A stretch of DNA of 64,000 bases from CBFHSF01 sp965658445 (GTDB lineage Bacteria; Bacteroidota; Bacteroidia; Flavobacteriales; Schleiferiaceae), in the NCBI GenBank assembly GCA_965658445.1, contig CBFHSF010000001.1:1-64000 (forward strand), given 5' to 3'. A model generated the notes under the pieces. The model was not told where the DNA came from. It was given only the letters and a program-made list of their open reading frames with translations, and ran no database searches. The translations under genes and the position numbers were made by a program. Shown piece after piece: positions 27,207-34,669 of the stretch. Positions within the stretch are counted from its first letter, which is position 1; every line of letters begins with the position of its first letter.

Positions 27207-27213
27207 ATATTTG
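27206..27213 (+). promoter_or_regulatory. Predicted -7 box upstream of pruA
   Basis: TATATTTG matches TAnnTTTG exactly, 40 bp before the pruA ATG. It shares its first base with the T tract of the preceding terminator. Confidence 0.5.
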
Positions 27214-27252
27214 TGCTCATCAAAATTGAGAATCAAATAAAATCTATAACAT

Positions 27253-28878
27253 ATGCCAAAAGGTGTTTTTCAAGTTCCGGTTCCCGTTAACGAACCCGTT
27301 CTTTCATACGGCCCAGGTACAGCAGAGCGCGAGTCGCTTCAGAAAACCTACGCGGAGCTCAAGTCTGCACAAGTAGACATCCCCATGTATATTGGAGGAA
27401 AAGAGATTACTACCAATGACAAAGTGGAAATGAATCCTCCACACGACAAAAATCACGTGTTGGGTCACTTTAACAGAGGAACCCAAGAGCACGTAACCAT
27501 GGCAATTGATACGGCTTTGGAAGCCCGCAAAAAGTGGTCTCAACTCTCTTGGGAGCACAGAGCGGCAATCTTCCTCAAAGCTGCCGATTTGGTTGCGGGT
27601 CCATACCGTGCAAAAATCAATGCAGCTACTATGTTGGCGCAGTCAAAAAACGCATACCAAGCTGAGATTGACGCAGCGTGTGAGTTTGCAGATTTCTTGC
27701 GCTTCAACGTACAGTACATGGTAGATATTTACGAGCAACAGCCCGAGTCTGTAGATGGACTTTGGAACCGCTTGGAATACCGTCCTCTAGAAGGATTTGT
27801 ATTTGCCATTACTCCGTTTAATTTCACCGCCATTGCCGGAAACCTTCCCGCTTCTGCTGCCCTAATGGGGAACGTAGTGGTTTGGAAGCCTGCGGATACA
27901 CAAGTGTACTCTGCCGGAGTCGTTATGGAAATCTTCAGAGAAGCCGGTTTGCCTGATGGCGTTATCAACTTGATCTTCACGGACGGTCCAGAGGCTGGGG
28001 ATATCGTATTTAAGCACCCAGATTTTTCTGGATTGCACTTTACGGGATCAACAGCGGTTTTCCGTCACCTGTGGAAGGAAATCGGTTCTAACATCGAAAA
28101 GTACAAAACATACCCTCGCATTGTGGGAGAAACGGGAGGTAAGGACTTTATCTTGGCGCACCCCAGTGCAAACCCTGCTGAGGTGGCTACGGGAATTTCA
28201 AGAGGAGCTTTTGAATTCCAAGGACAGAAATGTTCAGCAGCTTCTAGAGCCTACATTCCTGCCTCTATGTGGGATGAGGTAAGACAGTACGTAATTGACG
28301 ATGTGTCTTCCTTTAAGATGGGTTCTCCAGAGGACTTCTCTAACTTTATCAACGCGGTAATCGACAAGCGCTCTTTCGATAAGATTTCTGGATACCTTGA
28401 GTACATCAAGTCGCAAGAAGATGCTGAGATTATCATTGGAGGAAATGCAGATGATAGTGTAGGTTACTTCGTGGAACCAACTGTAGTGGTTACTAGCAAT
28501 CCTAAGTTCCGCACCATGTGTGAGGAGATTTTTGGACCGGTTATCACGATCTTCGTTTACAATGACGAAGATTGGGACGCTACACTTTCACTCATTGATG
28601 AGACTTCTGAGTACGCACTTACAGGTGCTATTTTCTCTAAAGATCGCTACGCTGCAGAGCAGGCGACCAAAGCTTTGGAGAATGCAGCCGGAAACTTCTA
28701 CATCAATGACAAGCCAACAGGTGCGGTTGTAGGACAACAGCCATTTGGTGGAGCGAGAGGTTCGGGTACAAATGACAAGGCAGGATCTTACCTCAACTTG
28801 TTGAGATGGGTGAGCCCACGTACCATCAAGGAAACCTTTGTTCCTCCTGTAAATTACAGATACCCTTTCTTGGACTAA
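27253..28878 (+). CDS. pruA: L-glutamate gamma-semialdehyde (1-pyrroline-5-carboxylate) dehydrogenase
   Basis: 541 residues. NAD-dependent aldehyde dehydrogenase that oxidises glutamate semialdehyde to glutamate in proline catabolism. Typical of the stand-alone P5CDH type: PFNFTAIAGNLPASAALMGN, the catalytic glutamate in VGETGGKDF, the catalytic cysteine in GQKCSAASRAYIP, and GQQPFGGARGSGTNDKAG at the C-terminus. Proline dehydrogenase is not adjacent. Followed by a strong terminator. Confidence 0.95.
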   Translation: MPKGVFQVPVPVNEPVLSYGPGTAERESLQKTYAELKSAQVDIPMYIGGKEITTNDKVEMNPPHDKNHVLGHFNRGTQEHVTMAIDTALEARKKWSQLSWEHRAAIFLKAADLVAGPYRAKINAATMLAQSKNAYQAEIDAACEFADFLRFNVQYMVDIYEQQPESVDGLWNRLEYRPLEGFVFAITPFNFTAIAGNLPASAALMGNVVVWKPADTQVYSAGVVMEIFREAGLPDGVINLIFTDGPEAGDIVFKHPDFSGLHFTGSTAVFRHLWKEIGSNIEKYKTYPRIVGETGGKDFILAHPSANPAEVATGISRGAFEFQGQKCSAASRAYIPASMWDEVRQYVIDDVSSFKMGSPEDFSNFINAVIDKRSFDKISGYLEYIKSQEDAEIIIGGNADDSVGYFVEPTVVVTSNPKFRTMCEEIFGPVITIFVYNDEDWDATLSLIDETSEYALTGAIFSKDRYAAEQATKALENAAGNFYINDKPTGAVVGQQPFGGARGSGTNDKAGSYLNLLRWVSPRTIKETFVPPVNYRYPFLD

Positions 28879-28930
28879 GAACGTTCAAGGAGAATTGAAT
28901 ACGGATTTAATCCCACGAATTTAAAATGAT

Positions 28931-28963
28931 AAGCCCCGAAGCACCGCTTCGGGGCTTTTTTTT
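28931..28963 (+). terminator. Intrinsic terminator of pruA
   Basis: Perfect 12-bp stem AAGCCCCGAAGC/GCTTCGGGGCTT with loop ACC, followed by a T run. It is the strongest terminator in the window. Confidence 0.95.
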
Positions 28964-29033
28964 GGTTGTCGAAAGTTCGTTTTTTGTTTTCGTTTGGTGT
29001 TTCCGTTTGGTGTTTCCGTTTGGTTCCAAGCAA

Positions 29034-29954
29034 CTACTTGGCCTTTTCCTCTCTGGGGGGAGGAGGAGGCGCCTGAAGACCCTTGTCAATAGTCTCTCCG
29101 CGTTCTGGGGTGACGATTGGGCTGTCAAAGACCACGCGCTTTTGAAGTATCCAAGATCCATCTACCCATTCCAATCCATCGTAGCTAAAATCGGGACCGT
29201 AAAATTCCCACTGCTTTTTCTGTGAGGCGTCGGGTGGGGCCAAGTGGTCCACGAGAATCATTTTCTCGTTTTTCATCCAACGCAGTGTGGCATTGTGTTG
29301 TGGCGAATATCGAAAGACCAGGCGATGAGGTTTTCTCTTGAATTCAATGTCCTCAACAATGGGGGTATTAAAAATCTGAGCTCCCCATCTCAATTCGGGC
29401 AGGGTTTCCACTTTCTGAATGGGTTCTACCACCTTCTCTTGATGTCCTTGTAGGCGTGGTCTAAAGCCTAACAAATTGTAGTATACGTCTCCTTTGTACT
29501 TTGTGGTAACGATGTCATAATAATAGGCTCCGTACCATTTTTTGGAACCCATCCAATGGTATTCAATGCCCTCTGAGTGCAATCCCGATGAGTCGATAAG
29601 TTCTATCCAATTTCCATTGTAATGCATCCACCCGTAAAATTCAAAAATGCCACCTGCTCTGGGAAATACCCAAGTGTAGATTTCAAGATTTCCGTCGTCA
29701 GAAGCCACTTTGGAGATGGGCTTGATTTGCGCTAATTCCTCTGCCGTTGGTTGGGATCTAACGTATTGAGCAAATTTCTCATTGAAAGAAAAAAGCGCTT
29801 TGCGACGCTGTGGCTCTCGGGGTGCAGAAGAAAAAGTTTGAGACCATTGAACCAAGGAATCAATGGGTGGGCGATCTCCAAGAATTTGTGAAAAAGAGGA
29901 GGATCCCGTTAGAACAAAAGCACTGAGAACTATGGTTTTTAGAAGCTGTTTCAT
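29034..29954 (-). CDS. Hypothetical secreted protein
   Basis: 306 residues. Clear signal peptide (MKQLLKTIVLSAFVLTGSSSFSQ). The mature part is rich in Tyr/Trp beta stretches (FEFYGWMHYNGNWIELIDSS, HWMGSKKWYGAYYYDIV) and ends with a proline run (APPPPPREE) and a charged tail. I recognise no enzyme motif. It probably sits in the periplasm or outer membrane. It is monocistronic, facing away from the pruA terminator, with A/T-rich short direct repeats just past its stop (about 28985-29025). Function unknown. Confidence 0.68.
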   Translation of the reverse strand: MKQLLKTIVLSAFVLTGSSSFSQILGDRPPIDSLVQWSQTFSSAPREPQRRKALFSFNEKFAQYVRSQPTAEELAQIKPISKVASDDGNLEIYTWVFPRAGGIFEFYGWMHYNGNWIELIDSSGLHSEGIEYHWMGSKKWYGAYYYDIVTTKYKGDVYYNLLGFRPRLQGHQEKVVEPIQKVETLPELRWGAQIFNTPIVEDIEFKRKPHRLVFRYSPQHNATLRWMKNEKMILVDHLAPPDASQKKQWEFYGPDFSYDGLEWVDGSWILQKRVVFDSPIVTPERGETIDKGLQAPPPPPREEKAK

Positions 29955-30012
29955 CTGGAAGGTTTTCTGGAAACGAGGAGAAATTTAAACGTTTACACCC
30001 GAAAGATAGTAT

Positions 30013-30036
30013 AAAAAAATCCCGCCGAAGCGGGAT
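30013..30036 (-). terminator. Intrinsic terminator of the ferredoxin gene
   Basis: On the minus strand ATCCCGC-TTCG-GCGGGAT (core TCCCGC/GCGGGA) followed by a T run (complement of the A run at 30013-30019). It lies 47 bp past the ferredoxin stop. The same hairpin core recurs at 60611-60626. Confidence 0.88.
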
Positions 30037-30082
30037 CTGTATGAGTTTGTGGTTCGCAAGGAACGTTTTGTCAAAAGGAAAT

Positions 30083-30430
30083 TTACACGTGTAAGAAATC
30101 TTTTTTCTTGTGTAATTCGTCTTCCGTTTCTTCATTGTCTTCATCGGGAACACAACAGTCTACCGGACATACTTCTGCACATTGAGGAGTGTCGTGGAAT
30201 CCAACACACTCCGTACACTTATCGGTTACAATGTAATATACGTCGTAATCAACAGGTTCTTGGGCCTCGTCTGCGTTGAGTGATTTTCCGCTCGTAGTCA
30301 CAATGTTCCCAGACAAATCAGTGCCGTCAGCAAAACGCCATTCCATAGCGCCTTCGTAGATGGCATTGTTGGGGCATTCGGGCTCACAGGCTCCGCAATT
30401 AATACATTCGTCGGTTATTTTGATAGCCAT
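30083..30430 (-). CDS. 4Fe-4S dicluster ferredoxin
   Basis: 115 residues. Two cluster motifs: CINCGACEPECP near residue 9, and the second, spaced CTECVGFHDTPQCAEVCP, near residue 83. This is the long-spaced Alvin/Bacteroidota 2[4Fe-4S] type. It ends in an acidic/lysine tail. ATG 30430 is used because homologues begin MAIKITDECINCG; a longer in-frame ATG would run into the divergent gene. It is divergent from the acyl-CoA reductase across a palindrome. Likely an electron carrier in the cytoplasm; partner unknown. Confidence 0.92.
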   Translation of the reverse strand: MAIKITDECINCGACEPECPNNAIYEGAMEWRFADGTDLSGNIVTTSGKSLNADEAQEPVDYDVYYIVTDKCTECVGFHDTPQCAEVCPVDCCVPDEDNEETEDELHKKKDFLHV

Positions 30431-30448
30431 AACAAGCTGGTTTTTTAC

Positions 30449-30466
30449 GTTACTTTGCAAAGTAAC
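30449..30466. promoter_or_regulatory. Perfect 18-bp palindrome in the ferredoxin/acyl-CoA reductase divergent promoter
   Basis: GTTACTTTGCAAAGTAAC is its own reverse complement. It lies 18 bp upstream of the ferredoxin ATG and 16 bp upstream of the reductase ATG. Each strand reads TTACTTTGC, one base off a TAnnTTTG -7 box, so it could be two overlapping back-to-back promoters, an operator, or both. Confidence 0.6.
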
Positions 30467-30482
30467 AAAACAATCGCCAAAA

Positions 30483-31538
30483 ATGTTGGACACAACCTCC
30501 ATTGTTAACGGTTTTTATAACCTTTCTAAATCCTTTGAACGCCTGTCAAAAGTTGCGCGTGAAGTGCATGAAAAAGGATTTTCTGATTCTCCGGAGGGGG
30601 AGGTGATTCTTCGCGCTCGCGCGGAAAACGGTTGGTTTGATCCCTCAGAAATTGCCTTTGCTGCCAAGCATTGGGCACAGGCCATGGGAGATGAGAATCA
30701 AGTAAAGAGTTGGTTAGATCCACAAACCTCACTTCCCGTGTCTCAGCCCAAAAAGGTGGGAGTCATCATGGCAGGAAACATTCCCTTTGTGGGGCTTCAC
30801 GATGCGTTGTCTGTTTTGGTAAGTGGACATTCACTAATGGCCAAGATGTCATCGGAAGATTCTGTTTTAATGCAATGGGCTTTCGCCGAAATCAGCAGGG
30901 CCTTTCCCCGTTGGGAAAAGCAGTTTGAGCAAGTTGAGAAATTGAATGATGCAGAAGCCGTTATTGCCACCGGCAGCGACAACACGGCTCGATACTTTGA
31001 ATATTACTTTTCTAAAGTTCCTCATATCATCAGAAAAAACAGAACCTCAGTCGCGGTTTTGGACGGGGAAGAGACTCCAGAAGAAATCAAAGCTTTAGGC
31101 GAAGACCTATTTAGATACTTCGGTTTAGGATGTCGCAACGTCACCAAGTTGTACTTGCCCAAGGGATTTGATTTGGATAGACTCTTTGGTCAGTGGGTAG
31201 ATTTTGGATACGTGCATCAAAATAAAAAGTACGCCAACAACTACGACTACCACAAGGCCATTCATTTGATGAATAAAGATACCTTATTAGAAAATGGATT
31301 TGTCATGCTCATGGAAAATCCAAAGCTGGGGTCAGCCGTGTCCATGCTTCACTATGAATATTACGAAGATTTAGCTGCGGTGGAAGCAGATCTGAAGAGT
31401 CAAGAGTCAAGCATTCAATGCGTGGTTTCACACAACGGAGAACTTTCCAACGCTTTGCCTTTTGGTGAGGCGCAAAGACCTAATCTCTCTCAATACGCAG
31501 ATGGAGTGGATACGCTAGCCTTTCTCTCGGTGCTCTAG
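30483..31538 (+). CDS. Acyl-CoA reductase (LuxC-like aldehyde dehydrogenase superfamily)
   Basis: About 351 residues. LuxC-like fold: KVGVIMAGNIPFVGLHDAL (nucleotide-binding), NDAEAVIATGSDNTARYFEYY, and the likely catalytic cysteine in YFGLGCRNVTKLYLP. It would reduce an acyl-CoA to an aldehyde or act on a related substrate. Bacteroidota commonly keep it next to this ferredoxin, and often near serC/serA. Start chosen at ATG 30483; an upstream ATG would overlap the ferredoxin gene. Its stop lies 21 bp from the stop of the convergent lipoprotein gene. Confidence 0.88.
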   Translation: MLDTTSIVNGFYNLSKSFERLSKVAREVHEKGFSDSPEGEVILRARAENGWFDPSEIAFAAKHWAQAMGDENQVKSWLDPQTSLPVSQPKKVGVIMAGNIPFVGLHDALSVLVSGHSLMAKMSSEDSVLMQWAFAEISRAFPRWEKQFEQVEKLNDAEAVIATGSDNTARYFEYYFSKVPHIIRKNRTSVAVLDGEETPEEIKALGEDLFRYFGLGCRNVTKLYLPKGFDLDRLFGQWVDFGYVHQNKKYANNYDYHKAIHLMNKDTLLENGFVMLMENPKLGSAVSMLHYEYYEDLAAVEADLKSQESSIQCVVSHNGELSNALPFGEAQRPNLSQYADGVDTLAFLSVL

Positions 31539-31559
31539 ATTGCGGCCTTTGAGGTTTTC

Positions 31560-33053
31560 CTACTGATTTTCGTAGGCTCCCAAATCGGGAATACCACTTC
31601 TAACGATTCCCAAAATGTCCTCAGGAACCGCTACGCCATCGGGTAAATTCCCCTGGTTTATCGCAGGAGAAATGGAATCCAGTCGGTAATCATTGAGATC
31701 GGTGTCCAAGAATTCGGGATCTTGATTGAAAAGACAATTGGTGAAAAACGCAGGATCCGTAATGTCGTAGCTGTTGTCAATGGGGTTGGGGTCCAACCTA
31801 AGCAGAGACGTGTTGAATTGATAATCCATGCCGTCGGCACCTTCTTGAGAAATGGTGACCTCAGAGGTCTTGTTTCCGTAGACAATACAATTTCCAAAAT
31901 ACGCCTGATTGAGGTCTCTAACATATCGCGTTCCAAAGCCGTCTTCAAAGAAGTTGGTCAAGAAAACAGCAGGCGTAGATCGAGACGATTGATTCCAATA
32001 GTTGGCAAACGTAGAATGTTTAAAAGAATACCTTCCGCCAAGAGCGTAAAAATTGGAAACGCCACAGTTGGCAATCACAACATTTTCACCTTCAATAAGA
32101 GAATAGCCTCCGTATAGACCCACGCGTGAGTGGTTTTTGATGATGGAATTGCGCAGAATTAAATTGGGAATGGAACTGTTATCTCCCACAGAGTCGGCCC
32201 TGATGGCAATGCTTCCATTCTTGATGATGGCGTGGTTGATGAGGTTGTTTTCGCTGCCTTGCATGATAAAGATGCCTCCCAGAACGCCGCCCCATTGTCC
32301 GGGTATATCTTCGTAGGCGGGTTCCAATCGGTCCCCTTGAAATACCACAGGATTCATTTCGATGTCTCCGACGTCTGCAGGGTCCACCTCAAGTTGCCCA
32401 CCTCGATACACCCAAAGGCCTGAGCCATTGTGAAAGTAAACTTCGGCCCCAGCCTCAATGGTTAACGAGCACGTGCTATCAACAACCGCATAGCCATAGA
32501 CCACGTGGGGTTTGTCATTGGTCCACACTTCATTACAGGGAAGTATAGAAAAGGGCACGATGATGTCTTGTGCTGGCGGATTTTGAGGTATGGTTAAAGA
32601 TCGGTTGGCATAGTGAAAATAAGCGTCCTTGGCCAGAGTGACCAAGTCAACGTCTTGGAAAACACCTCCGGTATTGAAAAGGATGGAATCCGTATACAGC
32701 AGCTCCAAGGAACCGGTCACATCAGCCGTGACTTCCACAAAAATGTATAGAGAATCATTGGCCAGTAACTCTACGTCATTTATACTTTTGGTAGACGTTC
32801 CGTTGACATTCATTCGGTAGTAAGAACCTTGTCCATTGGCCAGCCTAATGTTGTTGATGTAAATGTCTTCTGAGGAAGGGTTGAATACCTTAAGAGTTCG
32901 GGTAGAAGAACCAATGGTCGCAAATACGGTATCTAAAAAGACGGTATCGGTAGAAAACTGAAGTTGCACGGCAGAGCGAGAAAAAGTTTCCTTTTTTCTA
33001 CATCCCATCGTAACGATGATGCCCAACGTCAATAAAATCAGAAGTCTTTTCAT
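31560..33053 (-). CDS. Lipoprotein with probable right-handed beta-helix domain
   Basis: 497 residues. Lipobox IIVTMGC at the N-terminus (Cys near 18), so a lipid-anchored protein. Residues about 30-150 form an Ig/beta-sandwich-like module (DTVFATIGSSTRTLKVFNPS). Residues about 190-450 contain short repeated strand patterns with Asn/Gly turns (NNLINHAIIKNGSIAI, LILRNSIIKNHSRVGLYGG, ENVVIANCG) typical of parallel beta-helices. The C-terminus reads GIPDLGAYENQ, often seen at the end of such Bacteroidota proteins. Substrate unknown. Confidence 0.78.
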   Translation of the reverse strand: MKRLLILLTLGIIVTMGCRKKETFSRSAVQLQFSTDTVFLDTVFATIGSSTRTLKVFNPSSEDIYINNIRLANGQGSYYRMNVNGTSTKSINDVELLANDSLYIFVEVTADVTGSLELLYTDSILFNTGGVFQDVDLVTLAKDAYFHYANRSLTIPQNPPAQDIIVPFSILPCNEVWTNDKPHVVYGYAVVDSTCSLTIEAGAEVYFHNGSGLWVYRGGQLEVDPADVGDIEMNPVVFQGDRLEPAYEDIPGQWGGVLGGIFIMQGSENNLINHAIIKNGSIAIRADSVGDNSSIPNLILRNSIIKNHSRVGLYGGYSLIEGENVVIANCGVSNFYALGGRYSFKHSTFANYWNQSSRSTPAVFLTNFFEDGFGTRYVRDLNQAYFGNCIVYGNKTSEVTISQEGADGMDYQFNTSLLRLDPNPIDNSYDITDPAFFTNCLFNQDPEFLDTDLNDYRLDSISPAINQGNLPDGVAVPEDILGIVRSGIPDLGAYENQ

Positions 33054-33213
33054 TTTAAATGTTGTTCAAAATCATGTCCTGGTTGTTTAACACAACAAGG
33101 TCAGTTACTGGCAAAAGTATGTATCCTCAACAGAATGAGGGACAAAAAATTGTAAGGATGTTCACAAAATTAGTTTTCGACATTCTGTGTTGCCATTTGA
33201 AGGAAACGTGCTT

Positions 33214-33597
33214 TTATGGGGTCGTCACTTTCCATGGAGGATTGAGGCGGTATTCACCGGCGCGGTACAGAATAATCCGATGATCGTCAGGGTCTTGCGT
33301 TGTGGCCTCTGTCCATCCCCAGTCTTTATCCTTTATCTGCTCGTGGAATACAATGCCTTTGGATTCTAAATCAGCCACCTGCTCTTCCAAATTTTCGCAT
33401 TCAAAGTAAAGTACCATCCCCGGTTGTTGAGGAGGCGTTTCCGAACGATGAAGAGAAAAAGTGGTGTTTCCTACAGGCGCTTTAAACCTAGAATACCTCG
33501 GAATGGAATCCACAATGAGTATGCAACCCAACAATTGGTAGAAGGCCGCCGAGGCTTCCATTTGGGTCGTGGGAAGGGTGATTTGATTTAATTCCAT
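33214..33597 (-). CDS. VOC/glyoxalase-family protein
   Basis: 127 residues. Vicinal oxygen chelate fold: MELNQITLPTTQMEASAAFYQLLG, then FSLHRSE and GMVLYFECENLEEQVADLESKG, with the second half GWTEATTQDPDDHRIILYRAG. Such small proteins include glyoxalase- and bleomycin-resistance-like enzymes; the substrate here cannot be told. Next in line are two short genes (33636 and 33787) in the same direction. Confidence 0.87.
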   Translation of the reverse strand: MELNQITLPTTQMEASAAFYQLLGCILIVDSIPRYSRFKAPVGNTTFSLHRSETPPQQPGMVLYFECENLEEQVADLESKGIVFHEQIKDKDWGWTEATTQDPDDHRIILYRAGEYRLNPPWKVTTP

Positions 33598-33635
33598 CGG
33601 GAGAGTATGACGCCTTTTAGAATCATTGGTTTGGT

Positions 33636-33770
33636 CTAATTATCTCGGTCTTCAAACGTTTCCGCTTTCTTGTCTTTTACGCGTTTGATGATCAAGTAAA
33701 TCAATAGAATAAAACCGACAGTCCAAATCATAAAATTCAAGCCCATTGCAATCATTGTAGGAGTATCCAT
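33636..33770 (-). CDS. Small single-span membrane protein (44 aa)
   Basis: A 44-residue ORF. It begins MDTPTMIAMGLNFMIWTVG, has one hydrophobic segment (about residues 11-28) and ends in a charged cytoplasmic-style tail KRVKDKKAETFEDRDN. The ATG is 17 bp after the stop of the YbjQ-like gene, so co-transcription is likely. Length and architecture are typical of small membrane proteins that annotation pipelines skip. I cannot name a family. Real status rests on its composition and position. Confidence 0.55.
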   Translation of the reverse strand: MDTPTMIAMGLNFMIWTVGFILLIYLIIKRVKDKKAETFEDRDN

Positions 33771-33786
33771 GGAAGGTGTGTTTGTG

Positions 33787-34101
33787 TTATGAGAGTTTTA
33801 CAGCCGTTCCGTAGGCCAAAATCTCAGAAGCACCTTGCATAACCATGCTTGTGGTCAACCTGACGTTTACAATGGCATCGGCACCAAGCCTTTCTGCATC
33901 CTGAATCATTCTCTGCATGGCTTGCTCTCTAGATTGCGCTTGCAATTTGGTGTATTCGTCAATTTCTCCACCTACGAGATTCTTGAGCCCGGCAAAAATG
34001 TCATTTCCTAAGTGACGCGCTCGAACAGTAGATCCTCTTGCGATGTCAAGTACTTCTGTAATCTGTCTATTGGGAACGGTTTCTGTGGTTGTAATAATCA
34101 T
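33787..34101 (-). CDS. YbjQ/UPF0145 heavy-metal-binding-like domain protein
   Basis: 104 residues. MIITTTETVPNRQITEVLDIARGSTVRA and DAERLGADAIVNVRLTTSMV match the YbjQ family, a pentameric small protein of unknown function sometimes called putative heavy-metal-binding. Start at ATG 34101; an upstream ATG in frame adds eight residues. Divergent from rpmE2. Confidence 0.92.
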   Translation of the reverse strand: MIITTTETVPNRQITEVLDIARGSTVRARHLGNDIFAGLKNLVGGEIDEYTKLQAQSREQAMQRMIQDAERLGADAIVNVRLTTSMVMQGASEILAYGTAVKLS

Positions 34102-34204
34102 TTTTGTTGTTTTTTTGTAGCTCAAAAGTTAGTGAAAAAGAAACAGGCTTTTTCTCAGGAGATAAAGAATCTTTAAAACCTTATGAATCACCGGAATTCT
34201 TTCC

Positions 34205-34212
34205 TATATTTG
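34205..34212 (+). promoter_or_regulatory. Predicted -7 box upstream of rpmE2
   Basis: TATATTTG matches TAnnTTTG exactly, 63 bp before the rpmE2 ATG. It implies a leader of about 55 nt that contains the hairpin at 34237-34258. Confidence 0.55.
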
Positions 34213-34236
34213 CGCCCCTCAAAAGATGGAAAAAGG

Positions 34237-34258
34237 GAGCTGGGCAAAAACTCAGCTC
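34237..34258 (+). promoter_or_regulatory. Hairpin in the rpmE2 leader
   Basis: GAGCTG pairs with CAGCTC, extended inwards by a G-C and a G-T pair, around an A-rich loop. It has no T tract, so it is not a terminator. It lies 16 bp before the rpmE2 ATG. A leader hairpin in front of a ribosomal protein gene could be a binding site for autogenous control (inference). Confidence 0.4.
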
Positions 34259-34274
34259 AAAAACAATAAAGATT

Positions 34275-34529
34275 ATGAAAAAAGGAATTCACCCAGACAA
34301 CTACCGCTTGTGTATCTTCAGAGATATGGCAACTGGTGATGAGCGTTTGATTCGCTCTTGTGCAAACACTAAAGAAACAGCAGAATTCGAAGGAGCAGAG
34401 TACCCATTGGTAAAAATGGAAGTATCTTCTTTCTCTCACCCATTCTACACTGGAAAAGTTAAACTTCTCGATACTACAGGTCGTGTGGATAAATTCCGCA
34501 ACCGTTACGCGAAGTTCCAAAAGAAATAA
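34275..34529 (+). CDS. rpmE2: 50S ribosomal protein L31 type B
   Basis: 84 residues. MKKGIHPDNYRLCIFRDMATG and SSFSHPFYTGKVKLLDTTGRVDKF are diagnostic of the type B (zinc-free) L31. It lacks the CxxC zinc ribbon of type A. The start at 34275 fits homologues; the longer frame is upstream non-coding. It stands alone with its own promoter and terminator. Confidence 0.96.
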   Translation: MKKGIHPDNYRLCIFRDMATGDERLIRSCANTKETAEFEGAEYPLVKMEVSSFSHPFYTGKVKLLDTTGRVDKFRNRYAKFQKK

Positions 34530-34581
34530 TCCGAGAGGAAGTTCTCTTATAAAATATACCAAGTCATTGTCTTGGTTTATG

Positions 34582-34616
34582 AGCCCTGATTTGCAAATGC
34601 ATTTCAGGGCTTTTTT
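34582..34616 (+). terminator. Intrinsic terminator of rpmE2
   Basis: Stem AGCCCTGA/TCAGGGCT around an A/T-rich loop, followed by six T. It lies 52 bp past the rpmE2 stop. Confidence 0.88.
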
Positions 34617-34669
34617 GTTATTTTTACCTCGGTTTCATACAATAGTAATAACCACATTCAACCATTCCA

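Noticed and set aside
28985..29025. Short direct repeats (CGTTTGGTGTTTC) downstream of pruA
   Set aside because: Only about three imperfect copies in simple T/G-rich sequence; no hairpin or link to the other repeat families.
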